Shown here in pieces: positions 36,327-46,135 of a stretch of DNA of 64,000 bases. The notes under the pieces were generated by a model, which saw only the letters and a list, made by a program, of their open reading frames with translations, was not told where the DNA came from and did not search any database. The first letter of the stretch is position 1; every line of letters starts with the position of its first letter. The DNA comes from UBA2336 sp964597075 (GTDB taxonomy: Bacteria > Bacteroidota > Bacteroidia > Cytophagales > Cyclobacteriaceae). The stretch is taken from the NCBI GenBank assembly GCA_964597075.1, contig CAZQXC010000002.1:12207-76206 (forward strand), in the 5' to 3' direction. Both the position numbers and the translations under genes were made by a program.

Positions 36327-37415
36327 TTACGGATTGGTTTGGCTTACTCCGGATTGAAATGTCCAAAGAATAGCCTCCAACTCGCGAATTGTTTCGCGTT
36401 GATCTTTGCCTGGACTAAAGCAAAATCCCTCAATGTAATAGATGCGTTGCAGTGCATCATCAACCACTCCATAGCTGATAAATGGGCCACCCATTGAATT
36501 GTTATTGGTCTTCCAAAGCCAGCGTAATTCCATAGCAAAACGATTATTAAAGTTTACCTGTGTGGCTTTGAGTGGTTTAAAGGGTACCGAGCTTTCGGTA
36601 ACAACATAACTTTCAGAATTTTCAGGATCATCAAACAGATATTTTTTGGCTATTTCATTTCGCCAAAGGACTAAACTATCGGGCAATAATTGGTATTCAC
36701 TTTCGTATGGTTTCCAACTTATAAATACACTCTTATCCACACGGTTATCCATTTGCCGAAGCCAGATGAAATCCCCACGTTTATCGGCTAATTTAAATCC
36801 AAAAGGAAGTTTAATCTCTATATTATTTTCTTTTTGCAGGGCATCCGATAAACCTTTTGTGGTTTTACTTTTTTCCAACAAAGCAGTAATTCTTTTTTTC
36901 TCGATGGCATTGAAATAATCCTGTATCTGCCTTCCATTTTTTTGTAAGTGCTTAATCAGGTTTTCCTGCGTATCACTGAAGAGGTACATTACCTCTTGCC
37001 CGCGAGCGAATTCATCCTTGTTTGTTACCAGAAAGAAAGTGGAATCTGTTCTTATTCGCTCAAGAGTTTCTTCTGTGAAATTCTCCTTCATGATCTTGGA
37101 GCCCGAAGTATTCTGGTCAAGGGTAAACACAAATACCAGATTGCGGATTTGTGTTAACAAGGTATATCCCTTGCGCGGATAAACATAAATTAAATCAAAT
37201 AGCGGTTCTTCGCGGGGTAAGCCTGGCACTTCAGCCTTGAAAATTTTCCGTAGTTCGTTGCCCAATTCACCTTTCCATTGTACAGAATCCAGAATAAGTA
37301 TCAAGTCTCCTGGTTTTCCGGTAGATGCCGGTAAATTTTCAATCCTGCCTTTTTCAGATGTGCTACAGGCCCATGTCCCCAGAAGAAAAGTCAAGCCAAT
37401 CAAAAGAATTCTCAT
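36327..37415 (-). CDS. DUF4837 family lipoprotein
   Basis: 362 aa. The signal LIGLTFLLGTWAC puts a lipid-modified Cys at residue 17, so it should be anchored in the envelope. The remainder matches the DUF4837 plan of Bacteroidota proteins, with two halves of alternating strands and helices (GDLILILDSVQWKGELG, DLIYVYPRKGYTLL, and in the second half MELRWLWKTNNNSMGGPFISYGV and an ending like YYIEGFCFSPGKDQRETIRELEAILWTF). Its role is unknown. It is followed downstream by maeB and lies just after mltD, apart by 67 bp. Confidence 0.8.
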   Translation of the reverse strand: MRILLIGLTFLLGTWACSTSEKGRIENLPASTGKPGDLILILDSVQWKGELGNELRKIFKAEVPGLPREEPLFDLIYVYPRKGYTLLTQIRNLVFVFTLDQNTSGSKIMKENFTEETLERIRTDSTFFLVTNKDEFARGQEVMYLFSDTQENLIKHLQKNGRQIQDYFNAIEKKRITALLEKSKTTKGLSDALQKENNIEIKLPFGFKLADKRGDFIWLRQMDNRVDKSVFISWKPYESEYQLLPDSLVLWRNEIAKKYLFDDPENSESYVVTESSVPFKPLKATQVNFNNRFAMELRWLWKTNNNSMGGPFISYGVVDDALQRIYYIEGFCFSPGKDQRETIRELEAILWTFQSGVSQTNP

Positions 37416-37482
37416 ACCACAAGTTTAAGGCATAATGCAGAAATCGCTGCATTCGTCACTAAAAATTTCATTCAAATAAATG

Positions 37483-38928
37483 TTAAAAGGAGATCACTAA
37501 CGTTTGACCTGGTTGAATTTTGCTATCGGAAAGATTGTTCATTGCTTTAATCTTCTCAATAGTAAGTCCTTCAAATCTTCTCGAGATATCCCATAGCGTA
37601 TCGCCAGGCTGCACAACATACTTTTTTGAATCGGGTATCGGGATGGGTTGTGTTACTTTAGGAGTTGCAGGAGCAGAAGCAATGGCAGAAGTTGCAGGAG
37701 TCTTTGTCCATATGGTAAGTTGCTGCCCGATACGAATGGTGTTGCTGGTAAGGTTATTCCATTTTTTTATGTCATCAACCCGAACTCTGTATCGCATAGC
37801 GATAGTGCCCAGTACATCACCACTTTTTACGCGATAAATAATTCGGTCGCTTCCATAGGTGGTGCCTTCGGTATTGCGGGCCAAAACCTCCAGCTCTTTT
37901 TTTCCAACTTTTGATGCAGAATCAAGAATAGCTAATCGATTTTGCGCAAGGGCATCTTTAGCTACCAATGGAATTCTAATGGATTTAGATTTGGCGGCAT
38001 CGGGTACAACATTGCGTAAGAGGGAGGGGTTCAACTTCTGAATGTCCTCCAGGCACACATCTGTAAGTCGGGCAAAGGTTTCTAAATGAAGATAGCCGTT
38101 CACTTGCAAGGTATCATAGGGCATTAACATTTCATTTTCACCTTCAATAAAATTATGCTCCTCCAGGTAATTCATCGTGTAGATCATGGCCACAAATTGT
38201 GGAACATAAGATCTGGTTTCGCGTGGCAGGAAGGGATATATTTCCCAAAATGTTTTTTTGTATCCTGATCTGCGAATTGCTTTTTTCACATTGCCCGGAC
38301 CAGCATTGTAGGCGGCAAGAGCCAATTCCCAATCGTTAAACATGCCATACAAATCACGCAGGTAACGGCAGGCCGCTTCAGTTGATTTTTCAGGATCCAT
38401 GCGTTCATCTTCATACCAATCGGCTCGTAAGTTATAATGTCTGCCGGTAGCATACATAAATTGCCACAGCCCAACAGCGCGTGCCCGTGAAATGGCTTTT
38501 GGGTTTAATCCCGACTCGATGATGGATAAATATTTTAGTTCATCCGGAAGACTGTATTGTTGAAGATATTTTTCAAAAACAGGAAAGTATACATTCTTTC
38601 TGCGCATCACCATGCGGGTGTACTCACGATCACGAACGGTAAAATAGTTTATAAAAGAATGAATGCGTTCATTATAATGAAGCGGAATAGCTTTTTCAAT
38701 GCAACTCAAACGGTCTTTTATAAGTGCCGGTCTGTCATCACCTGGAATAAATTCAATATCAGCGTGCAATGAGTAAAAGGCAAAGCGGGTGGTGTCATCC
38801 TTAAAAGCCATTTCTTCTTCTGCCATCGCCACTTCCAATGAGTCAACATCAGGAACCTGGCTTTCCTCCTGAGCGAAGGAAGCGAAAGCAACCAGCGTTA
38901 GCGTTAACAGAAGGAATAATTTTTTCAT
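37483..38928 (-). CDS. MltD-like lytic transglycosylase with two LysM domains
   Basis: 481 aa with a signal peptide ending at AFASFAQ. It cleaves peptidoglycan glycan strands. The transglycosylase domain (about residues 100-250) includes the catalytic Glu in IIESGLNPKAISRARAVGLWQFM and the AAYNAGPGNVKKAI motif near 212. Two LysM peptidoglycan-binding modules close the protein, at about 366-410 (YRVKSGDVLGTIAMRY) and 435-481 (YVVQPGDTLWDISRRF). gatA begins 2 bp upstream on the same strand, so it is part of the gatA-tatA-envelope block. Periplasmic or outer membrane. Confidence 0.92.
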   Translation of the reverse strand: MKKLFLLLTLTLVAFASFAQEESQVPDVDSLEVAMAEEEMAFKDDTTRFAFYSLHADIEFIPGDDRPALIKDRLSCIEKAIPLHYNERIHSFINYFTVRDREYTRMVMRRKNVYFPVFEKYLQQYSLPDELKYLSIIESGLNPKAISRARAVGLWQFMYATGRHYNLRADWYEDERMDPEKSTEAACRYLRDLYGMFNDWELALAAYNAGPGNVKKAIRRSGYKKTFWEIYPFLPRETRSYVPQFVAMIYTMNYLEEHNFIEGENEMLMPYDTLQVNGYLHLETFARLTDVCLEDIQKLNPSLLRNVVPDAAKSKSIRIPLVAKDALAQNRLAILDSASKVGKKELEVLARNTEGTTYGSDRIIYRVKSGDVLGTIAMRYRVRVDDIKKWNNLTSNTIRIGQQLTIWTKTPATSAIASAPATPKVTQPIPIPDSKKYVVQPGDTLWDISRRFEGLTIEKIKAMNNLSDSKIQPGQTLVISF

Positions 38929-38929
38929 C

Positions 38930-40360
38930 TCACGTTAATTTCATAAGATAATCAGAAAATTTCAACAGGTTAGCTTCGTCAAAATCATCCGCTAAAACCT
39001 GAAGCCCAACAGGCAATCCATCATGGTCTGTACCGCAAGGTACGGAAATACCCGGTACCCCGGTAACATTGGCCAGTACTGAAAACAAATCGGCCAGGTA
39101 CATTTCCAGGGGGTTATTGGTATGCTCTCCTAGCCGAAATGCTGTAGTTGGAGCCGTGGGCATGATGATGAAATCGTATGCTTTGAAAATTTCTTTCATT
39201 TTACTTCGGATAAGTTGCCTTACCTTTTGGGCTTTGGTATAGTAGGCATCATAGTAACTGGCACTTAACACAAAAGTGCCGAGTAAAATTCTTCGCTGCA
39301 CCTCTTTTCCAAACGCCTCCGTGCGTGTCTTCTTATATAACGATTGTAAGTCGGTAGTTGCTGGACTTCGATGTCCGTAACGAACGCCATCAAATCGGGA
39401 GAGATTGGAGCTGGCTTCAGCTGTAGCCAGTATGTAATAGGTGGGCAAACTGTATTCGAGTAATGGAAATTCCAGGACGTCAACTACATGACCTGACGTT
39501 ATAAGTTTTTCAACTGTATTGGTCATTGCTTCTTTTATTTCGCGTTGAAGTCCAGGTGATTCTATGGTTTCACGGAAATAAGCAATCCTGTATTTTTTTT
39601 TAGTAGGTTGAAGCAGTTCTTTAGAATAATCAAGAACAGGTTTTTTTGACACCGTGCTGTCGTATTCATCGGCACCGGCAATAGCTTCTAATACACGACT
39701 AACATCCTCTACGTTCGTTCCGAAAATTCCTATGCAATCAAATGAAGAAGCGTACGCAATTAAACCATATCGCGATATTCGTGAGTATGTAGGTTTTAGT
39801 CCAATGATTCCGCAAAATGCAGCAGGTTGACGCACCGATCCACCTGTATCGGAGCCCAGGGAAATGCGGCACATGCCTGCCTGAACGGCTACTGCTGAAC
39901 CACCGGAGGATCCGCCCGGAACACATTTAGTATTTGCATCATTAAGTACAGCACCAAAGGCAGAGTTTTCGTTGGATGAGCCCATGGCAAACTCATCACA
40001 ATTTTGGCGGCCAATAATAATGACATCTTCATCGAGCAAACGCTGAACGGCCGTAGCGTTGTATTGTGCTACAAAACCATTAAGTATTTTACTGCTTGCT
40101 TGTAAGGGATGATTTTGATAAGACAGGACATCTTTTATACCAACCACCAATCCTGCCAGTTTTCCTGCTTGACCATCCTTAATTTTTTTATCAATTACGA
40201 TGGCTTGACTAAGCGCTTCGGTTTCATACACGCTCAAAAATGCATTGAGGTGTTTTTTTTTATAGATAACGCTGAGGTGGTGTCTGACTAAGTTCTCACA
40301 AGAGACGGTGCCGCGAAAGAGATCATCCTGAATATCGCGCAGTGTCGCGTAGTCTTTCAA
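38930..40360 (-). CDS. gatA: Asp-tRNA(Asn)/Glu-tRNA(Gln) amidotransferase subunit A
   Basis: Glutaminase subunit of the GatCAB complex, which turns Glu-tRNA(Gln) or Asp-tRNA(Asn) into the correct aminoacyl-tRNA. 476 aa. The amidase signature is complete: Lys in VGIKDVLSYQ near residue 74, and the Ser pair in CVPGGSSGGSAVAVQ and LGSDTGGSVRQPAAFCG near residues 150-175. Subunits B and C are not here. It starts 3 bp from tatA and ends 1 bp from mltD, so it seems embedded in an envelope operon. Confidence 0.94.
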   Translation of the reverse strand: MKDYATLRDIQDDLFRGTVSCENLVRHHLSVIYKKKHLNAFLSVYETEALSQAIVIDKKIKDGQAGKLAGLVVGIKDVLSYQNHPLQASSKILNGFVAQYNATAVQRLLDEDVIIIGRQNCDEFAMGSSNENSAFGAVLNDANTKCVPGGSSGGSAVAVQAGMCRISLGSDTGGSVRQPAAFCGIIGLKPTYSRISRYGLIAYASSFDCIGIFGTNVEDVSRVLEAIAGADEYDSTVSKKPVLDYSKELLQPTKKKYRIAYFRETIESPGLQREIKEAMTNTVEKLITSGHVVDVLEFPLLEYSLPTYYILATAEASSNLSRFDGVRYGHRSPATTDLQSLYKKTRTEAFGKEVQRRILLGTFVLSASYYDAYYTKAQKVRQLIRSKMKEIFKAYDFIIMPTAPTTAFRLGEHTNNPLEMYLADLFSVLANVTGVPGISVPCGTDHDGLPVGLQVLADDFDEANLLKFSDYLMKLT

Positions 40361-40363
40361 TCC

Positions 40364-40573
40364 TTAGTCTTCTATTTTTTTAGGAACTTCGTTGCCGGCC
40401 TCATCCACTTCTTTCTTCACATCTTTTACGGCATCCTTAAATTCCCGAATACCACGTCCTACACCGCGTGCGAATTCAGGAATTTTTTTCGCTCCAAAGA
40501 AAATCAAAACAGCAAGGGCAATAAGGACCCACTCCATCCCACCAGGCATTCCAAGCAAAAAAATTGAATTCAT
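40364..40573 (-). CDS. tatA: Sec-independent protein translocase subunit TatA/E
   Basis: 69 aa from the ATG at 40573. A much longer reading frame goes back to 40765 but overlaps the EnvC-like gene and lacks sense, so the short start is chosen. One N-terminal span (MEWVLIALAVLIFFGAKKIPEFARGVGRG) with the FG hinge, an amphipathic helix and an acidic tail are typical. It forms the Tat pore for folded proteins; the GH109-like enzyme at 1137 has a twin-arginine-type leader and could be a client. No tatC within the window. Confidence 0.9.
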   Translation of the reverse strand: MNSIFLLGMPGGMEWVLIALAVLIFFGAKKIPEFARGVGRGIREFKDAVKDVKKEVDEAGNEVPKKIED

Positions 40574-40664
40574 GTTTTTATATTTATTGGGTAAAGATAG
40601 AGCATAAATCTGAATCCAAAAAAATAGCCATAGAGACCACAAAACACCTTTAAAAGGTGGAAAA

Positions 40665-41855
40665 TCAGTTTTTAAGCCATTGCTGCGGGTCAAGCGCGGT
40701 AGTGTTTTTTCGGAGTTGGAATCGCAACTCAGAAATTCCATCTCCATTGGACAGCACCTGGCCAATTTCCTGGTTGGTGTTTACCCGCTGGCCCTTTTTA
40801 ACATATACTTCTTTAAGTCCGGAATAAACTGAAAAATATTCACCATGGTTTATAATAACCGAGTTGCCAAAAGGCGGTATTACTGCGATGTAACGCACTT
40901 CACCTTCAAAAATGCTTTTTACTTTTTCGTTTTCTTTGGTTTGGATGTTAATTCCATCGTTTTGAATAATGATACCTTTTAACACAGGATGATTCTGTTT
41001 GCCAAACTTTTGGGATATAAAACCTGCCGCAGGCCAGGGAAATTTTGCTTTATTTTCTACAAATGAATTTGATAACGCAACGGCAGCGGCAGTTGTAGTA
41101 GATTTTGATTCCCGGGCGGCCCGCTCCATCTCTTCACGAATAATTTCATTGATTCTTTTATCGAGTGCAGCAAGTGCTTTCTTTGTATTCTCAAGATCTT
41201 TCTTAAGAGTTTTTTCTTGCTTCTCAAGTGATTTAACCAGTGAGTTTTGTTTTTGCTTAAGATTAACCAGGCTGTTATTTTCTTTAATCTCCTGACCCAG
41301 GAGTGCATTTTTTTCTGAACGCTTAGATTCTATTTGTTTAACCTGTTCACCTAATTCAGTTTGTACTTTTTGTATTACTTCAACCTGTATTTTTCGCCTA
41401 TCGGAATACTGACGCATGTACTGAAGACGCATAATAAGTTGATCAAACGATTGAGCTGAGAATAAAAAGGTGAGGCGGGTAGCACTGTTATTTGCTTTCT
41501 GTGCAGCAAATAACATAGCCGCATATTCTTCCTTTAACTTTTTAAGCTCTTCTTCAAGAGCAAGTATAAATCCGTTATTGTCGGCAATGTCCTTATCCAA
41601 TAAGGAAACTTCAGCTTTGATTGACTCAATAAGATTTTCCTGTACCCGAATACGTTGGTTCAGCGCACTTAATTCTCCTAATGAGCTTTTCTTTTTGACA
41701 GAGGTCTCATCAAGGATTTTTTCAACCTCCTTTATTTTTTCAAGGTTTTGTTGTTTTTCTTTTTGAAGCTGCGCCTTGGTTTTTTTCTGAGCATCTGCAC
41801 TCAGCGCCAATAGAACAAGTATAACCGAAAGCAGTATTCGTTTACCTACGGTCAT
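40665..41855 (-). CDS. EnvC-like murein hydrolase activator with degenerate LytM
   Basis: 396 aa with a signal peptide ending near LSADAQ at residue 22. Residues about 24-250 form a long coiled coil rich in Lys, Glu and Gln, as in EnvC. The C-terminal LytM-like domain (about 285-396) has lost catalytic residues: the H-x3-D site reads NDGIN, with Asn at both ligand places, and the usual H-x-H appears as RFQL. It should thus activate amidases rather than cut peptidoglycan. It overlaps the DUF4292 gene by 14 bp. Amidase partners are not in the window. Confidence 0.85.
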   Translation of the reverse strand: MTVGKRILLSVILVLLALSADAQKKTKAQLQKEKQQNLEKIKEVEKILDETSVKKKSSLGELSALNQRIRVQENLIESIKAEVSLLDKDIADNNGFILALEEELKKLKEEYAAMLFAAQKANNSATRLTFLFSAQSFDQLIMRLQYMRQYSDRRKIQVEVIQKVQTELGEQVKQIESKRSEKNALLGQEIKENNSLVNLKQKQNSLVKSLEKQEKTLKKDLENTKKALAALDKRINEIIREEMERAARESKSTTTAAAVALSNSFVENKAKFPWPAAGFISQKFGKQNHPVLKGIIIQNDGINIQTKENEKVKSIFEGEVRYIAVIPPFGNSVIINHGEYFSVYSGLKEVYVKKGQRVNTNQEIGQVLSNGDGISELRFQLRKNTTALDPQQWLKN

Positions 41856-42597
41856 ATTTTTTTGGAATATTGAAAGGGAACTTTAACTCTTTATCGCCAA
41901 CCTCTGCCTTGTTATACTCGAATATAACCGAGGTATTTAGTAAGCCGGCCGATGTTTTGTATAACAAGGATATATTGGCATTATAGGGGAAAGATTTTCC
42001 GGCTATGGGCTGAAAATTTCCGTAGGTAATGGTCAGTGAGTTATGCGAATCATTTTCCTTTAATTCAACCTTTTGAATTTTCATACTGGTAGCACTGATA
42101 TAATTCAAAACGTCAACCGTTCCCGAAGATTGCTGTAACAGAAAGGTGAGACTTTTTTCATCCACCTCATCCTCCTCTTTAAGTGGCATAAGCAAATTAC
42201 CTAAGAAAGCCGACTGAATAACTTTATAGTTTACTTCAAAATTGAACCGCTTCGAAAGTTCGGTATAATCAAAAACGTAATATTCCTTATCTACATTGCT
42301 GATAACCGTAATGGAGTCTTTGTTAATTAACACACGACCACCCTGCACGCCTATTACCGTAAAGTTCATCCAGATGACACTATCCTTTCTTACCCGGATC
42401 ACCGACTTCACTTCGCGTTCCTTATTTCCGTCTTTCAACAGCATCCTCGCCTTGCCATGGAAATAATCAAAGTCTATCTCCTCAATAGTCAGAGAAGCTT
42501 TGGGTTTAGCATCACTGGTAGGTGTGGTCAATTTTTTACTGCAGGATGTAAAAACTAATGGTAGGGCAATAAGAAAGAGACATGTGAACCTATTCAT
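41842..42597 (-). CDS. DUF4292 lipoprotein
   Basis: 251 aa. The signal LIALPLVFTSC sets a lipobox Cys at residue 19. The mature part has repeated beta strands, including VIWMNFTVIGVQGGRVLINKD and a late KFPFNIPKKY, similar to lipoprotein folds that handle hydrophobic ligands such as LolB/LolA; this matches the DUF4292 family. It overlaps the TPR gene by 8 bp upstream and the EnvC-like gene by 14 bp downstream, a tight translational unit. Confidence 0.8.
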   Translation of the reverse strand: MNRFTCLFLIALPLVFTSCSKKLTTPTSDAKPKASLTIEEIDFDYFHGKARMLLKDGNKEREVKSVIRVRKDSVIWMNFTVIGVQGGRVLINKDSITVISNVDKEYYVFDYTELSKRFNFEVNYKVIQSAFLGNLLMPLKEEDEVDEKSLTFLLQQSSGTVDVLNYISATSMKIQKVELKENDSHNSLTITYGNFQPIAGKSFPYNANISLLYKTSAGLLNTSVIFEYNKAEVGDKELKFPFNIPKKYDRR

Positions 42598-44350
42598 AGA
42601 TTTTTCGGTTGGCGATTTTTTTGTTTAGTAATTCATTGCTGGCGTTAAGCATGCCCTTAGCCTTTTCCCATTGTTGTACGGCCTGATCAACTTCTCCCAG
42701 TTGAAATAGGATATCGCCATAATGTTCAATATGGGTGGCGTTGGCTTTTCCGGTAGCGATAGCGCGCTCAATAATTTTTCTGGCCTCTTTGTATTTCTGC
42801 CTCGCATAAAGCACCCACGCATGGGTATCTAAGAATGAAGCATTATCAGGATTGTTCTTGATTAAAAGCGTTGACATCTTCTCGGCCTTGTCCAGTGATG
42901 TTCTGCGCAGCGCAAGGTAGTAACTGTAGTTATTAAGCACCATGTAATTATTTGGATCGAAGGCTAATGCCTCATCATAGGCTTTATCGGATTTGTCGTA
43001 TTCCTTGGACGCGTTAAAAGCATCACCTAACATAATATTGATTTCACTGATCATACCCGGGTTAGTGGTGGAGAGACTTTTACTTTGTTCAAGAGATGCT
43101 ACCGCTTCTCTGTAATTGTGCTTACGCAGATGCGCCAGCCCGTTAAAATAATAAAGCATACTCTGATTAGGATAAAACTCCAATGCTTTCTCCGATGTAT
43201 TGATCACGGCATCAAAAGCCTCCATTTGCGTTTGCAGGTAAAGTAGGTTTTGCCACACTTCGAAATTAACGTCACCAAGTTTAATGGCTTGCAAATACTT
43301 TTGTTCGGCTTCGCGATTTTTGCCAACCGACAGATAGAGATCTCCACCCAGTATAAATGTATTTACATCATCTGAATATTGTTTTTCCAGTTTCTCCAGC
43401 AGTTCAATGGCAAAGGCTTCTTTAGTAGAATCTGAATTTCCCTTTGTCTTATTGGTGTTTAACTCAGCATTGTACGTGCCCAGCACCATTAGTTTGCTGG
43501 TATAATCGATTTCAGGGTCATCAAAAATTTTTAGTAATAATACCCGGGCTTTTTCTTCTTCATATGTATCCCGGTACAGTCCGGCCAGCATGACCGATGC
43601 GCTTGAAGCCGAAGCATTTTCTTCCATAAATTTTTCAAGAAAACTGATTGCCCGCGGTAATTGATTTTGCTGTGCCAGTAACTCAGCCAGGCCTACTGCA
43701 TATTGCTCTTCATCCGGAAAAGCTTTTGTTAATTTCTCAGCCTCTTCAATGGCTTCGGGTATTTTGTCCATCTCCCATAAAATGCGTTGCTTTTGGGTTG
43801 AGGATGTTTCGTTTACACCAAAGACGACTTCTGCACGGTTATAGACTTTTATAGCCTCAGTCGGCTTGTTGGAATATTGATAAAGTATGGCCAATTCATA
43901 TAAGTATTCTTCAGTTCCGGGAACTTCCTGAAGCATAGTTTCGTACAGTTGGGAAGCGCGATCAAACTTGGAAAGGTTGGAATAAATACTGGCACCCAAC
44001 AAGTAAAAGAATTTATTTTTCCGTTCGTACTTCAAGGCCTGTTCTATGCTCAGCGAAGCCCTGATTAAATCATCCTGCTTGCTGCCTTGTGCTAAAACCT
44101 CAGCAATTTTATAATGAATGGTGGCATTGGTGGGAAGGATATCAAGCGCCTTTTGATAATATACCAAAGCTTTGGCAAAGTCCTCAAGAATGAAATATTT
44201 CTCACCTTCTGTAAAATAGAATTCAGCTTCGCGCGATTTCAGACTGGTTGGCGCGGTGGCCTCATCCGCTTTCTTTTTCTTTTGAGCCACCAACGACAGC
44301 GGGAGCAGGGTGATAAAAAGGATGATGCTATATAGTGTTCTGGTAGTCAA
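42590..44350 (-). CDS. Secreted TPR repeat protein
   Basis: 586 aa with a signal peptide ending near LSLVAQ at residue 22. The rest is a chain of about a dozen tetratricopeptide repeats, for example AEFYFTEGEKYFILEDFAKALVYYQ split over two repeats, AKLIDDAFDASKEYDKSD-like turns and the regular pattern of small residues at TPR positions. TPR proteins scaffold protein-protein contacts, here presumably in the periplasm. It heads the tight group TPR - DUF4292 - EnvC-like, preserved widely in this phylum. A promoter candidate is at 44376-44383. Confidence 0.85.
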   Translation of the reverse strand: MTTRTLYSIILFITLLPLSLVAQKKKKADEATAPTSLKSREAEFYFTEGEKYFILEDFAKALVYYQKALDILPTNATIHYKIAEVLAQGSKQDDLIRASLSIEQALKYERKNKFFYLLGASIYSNLSKFDRASQLYETMLQEVPGTEEYLYELAILYQYSNKPTEAIKVYNRAEVVFGVNETSSTQKQRILWEMDKIPEAIEEAEKLTKAFPDEEQYAVGLAELLAQQNQLPRAISFLEKFMEENASASSASVMLAGLYRDTYEEEKARVLLLKIFDDPEIDYTSKLMVLGTYNAELNTNKTKGNSDSTKEAFAIELLEKLEKQYSDDVNTFILGGDLYLSVGKNREAEQKYLQAIKLGDVNFEVWQNLLYLQTQMEAFDAVINTSEKALEFYPNQSMLYYFNGLAHLRKHNYREAVASLEQSKSLSTTNPGMISEINIMLGDAFNASKEYDKSDKAYDEALAFDPNNYMVLNNYSYYLALRRTSLDKAEKMSTLLIKNNPDNASFLDTHAWVLYARQKYKEARKIIERAIATGKANATHIEHYGDILFQLGEVDQAVQQWEKAKGMLNASNELLNKKIANRKIYE

Positions 44351-44375
44351 TGCAGTGCTGATAAAAATTGAATGT

Positions 44376-44383
44376 CAAAATTA
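44376..44383 (-). promoter_or_regulatory. Candidate -7 element for the TPR operon
   Basis: Minus-strand TAATTTTG matches TAnnTTTG, 25 bp before the ATG at 44350. It could drive TPR - DUF4292 - EnvC-like and perhaps tatA - gatA - mltD. Confidence 0.45.
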
Positions 44384-44462
44384 GTGAATTTTATTCACTG
44401 CCGGTGTTTAATCTGGCGTTGGTTACCGGGGTTATATAACCGGAAAAATGCGGTGATAAACT

Positions 44463-45962
44463 TTATCCAACGGTCACCTTAAATTTTTTAACTTCCAAAA
44501 CATAAATCATACCGGAGAAGATTAGCAGGATAGCCAGTCGTACAGCCAGTGCCACCCAAAAGCTGCTGAATTCAATCAGGTTTACTCCATAAATGAGTAA
44601 CAAGGTAATGGCTATGTAGGTTAGGTCTTTCACAACCGGATAAGGCACCGGGTAATGACGTTGCCCATAGGCGTAGCACACCGCGGCCATCAAAAAATAG
44701 ACTATTAACGTAACCCAACTGCTGCCTTCATAACCGGCAATAGGAATCAGAAAGTAGTTCAGCGCAACAGTCAAAACTGCTCCCCCCATGGCAATCCAGG
44801 TACTGTAATAGGTTTTGTCGGTAAGTTTATACCAGATGGAAACATTGTAATAAATCCCAAGGAAAAGGTTGGCCAACAACAGCACGGGTACAATGTGCAT
44901 GCCTTGCCGATATTCTGCTCGTCTCAGTAAATGTTCCAGTACATCCAGATTAATGCTAACGGCTAACAGGATAATACATCCAAACAAAATGAACCCATGC
45001 GAAACCTGACTGAACAAGGCTGGTGAATTTTTATCAGCCGCACGTGAAAAGAAAAATGGTTCGGCAGCATACCGGAAAGCTTGCACAGCCAGCGTCATGA
45101 AAACTGAAAACTTATACACCGCGCCAAAAATACCGAGTGCTTCTTCACTGGTAAGGCCCGGATAGAAATTTTCAGGCAACCAAAAGCGTAATGCCCATCG
45201 CGAAAGCATTTCATTGGTTACCCAGGCCAATCCAGCAAAAAGTATGGGATAGGCATAAACAATTAGCGGTTTTAATTTTGGCCAGTTTAGCGTGATCCGA
45301 AGTTTCGAAAGCGTTTTCCATAAAATCAGAATTAGTGCGGCATTGGCGATGAGGTTGGCGATAAAAACGTAGCCTACCTGCAAATCTGGATTGTAGAATT
45401 GTGCGACCAGGGATTTCAATGCAGGTAAAATTTCACCGCGTAGAATGGCCGGGCATAAACTGAGAAAAAAAAGATTGAGCGCAATAGATAATACGATGTT
45501 GATCAGTTTGGCAACAGCAAATTGCTTTGCTTTTCCCTCCAGTCGTAGTTTGGCAAAAGGTATGGCCATAACGGCATCAATGCCCAGTATAAAGGCAAAC
45601 GAAATGATATAGTTTTCCTTACCGGGATGCTGCAGGTATTCGGCAATGGGTGTAGCAAAGAGTAAGAGCAGACCGGAAAAGAAAATACTGGTAAGCAAAA
45701 TGGCACTGGTGGTAAGGTTGAAGATGCCGGGTTCATCCTCCTTATTCATGGTAGCAAAGCGGAAGTACGCTGTCTCCAGTCCGTAGGTGTAAAGCACATT
45801 GAAAAATGCTACATAGGCATAAAACTCAGTAATCACACCATACTGGCCGGTAGCGAATACATAGGTGTAATAGGGAACGAGCAGGTAATTGAGCAAACGG
45901 CCGAGAATACTGCTTGCACCATAAAGAATGGTATCCTTTGTTAGTTTCTTTAGTTCTCCCAT
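44463..45962 (-). CDS. Polysaccharide flippase, MATE/Wzx type
   Basis: 499 aa, an inner membrane protein with about 12-14 hydrophobic spans. The start KDTILYGASSILGRLLNYLLVPYYT is the standard N-terminus of the oligosaccharide flippase family, which moves lipid-linked sugars across the inner membrane; a conserved Arg and Tyr in the second span are present. No glycosyltransferase genes lie beside it, so its cargo (lipid II-like, O-antigen or exopolysaccharide) is unknown. The start is taken at 45962. 173 bp separate it from the divergent cargo gene. Confidence 0.9.
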   Translation of the reverse strand: MGELKKLTKDTILYGASSILGRLLNYLLVPYYTYVFATGQYGVITEFYAYVAFFNVLYTYGLETAYFRFATMNKEDEPGIFNLTTSAILLTSIFFSGLLLLFATPIAEYLQHPGKENYIISFAFILGIDAVMAIPFAKLRLEGKAKQFAVAKLINIVLSIALNLFFLSLCPAILRGEILPALKSLVAQFYNPDLQVGYVFIANLIANAALILILWKTLSKLRITLNWPKLKPLIVYAYPILFAGLAWVTNEMLSRWALRFWLPENFYPGLTSEEALGIFGAVYKFSVFMTLAVQAFRYAAEPFFFSRAADKNSPALFSQVSHGFILFGCIILLAVSINLDVLEHLLRRAEYRQGMHIVPVLLLANLFLGIYYNVSIWYKLTDKTYYSTWIAMGGAVLTVALNYFLIPIAGYEGSSWVTLIVYFLMAAVCYAYGQRHYPVPYPVVKDLTYIAITLLLIYGVNLIEFSSFWVALAVRLAILLIFSGMIYVLEVKKFKVTVG

Positions 45963-46106
45963 TTTGGTTACAACTCTTCCCGGTTTGGTATTCAGAAGTC
46001 AAAAATGGGTAAAATTTCAAACTTTTATTTGAAATGTGACCATTTCAGGATTTGGTTTAAAAATTGTGTGTGTAGTAGTCGCGTTATGTTAAAGGGTTAT
46101 TTTTCG

Positions 46107-46114
46107 TACTTTTG
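46107..46114 (+). promoter_or_regulatory. Candidate -7 element before the type IX cargo gene
   Basis: TACTTTTG matches TAnnTTTG, 22 bp before the GTG at 46136. It supports that GTG as the real start, since no in-frame ATG is available upstream (a TAG at 46115-46117 closes the frame). Confidence 0.55.
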
Positions 46115-46135
46115 TAGAATTATATATTTCATATT

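Noticed and set aside
40574..40765. Extended N-terminus of tatA
   Set aside because: The extension overlaps the EnvC-like gene and places a cysteine-rich segment before the signature hydrophobic helix; the ATG at 40573 gives a standard TatA.
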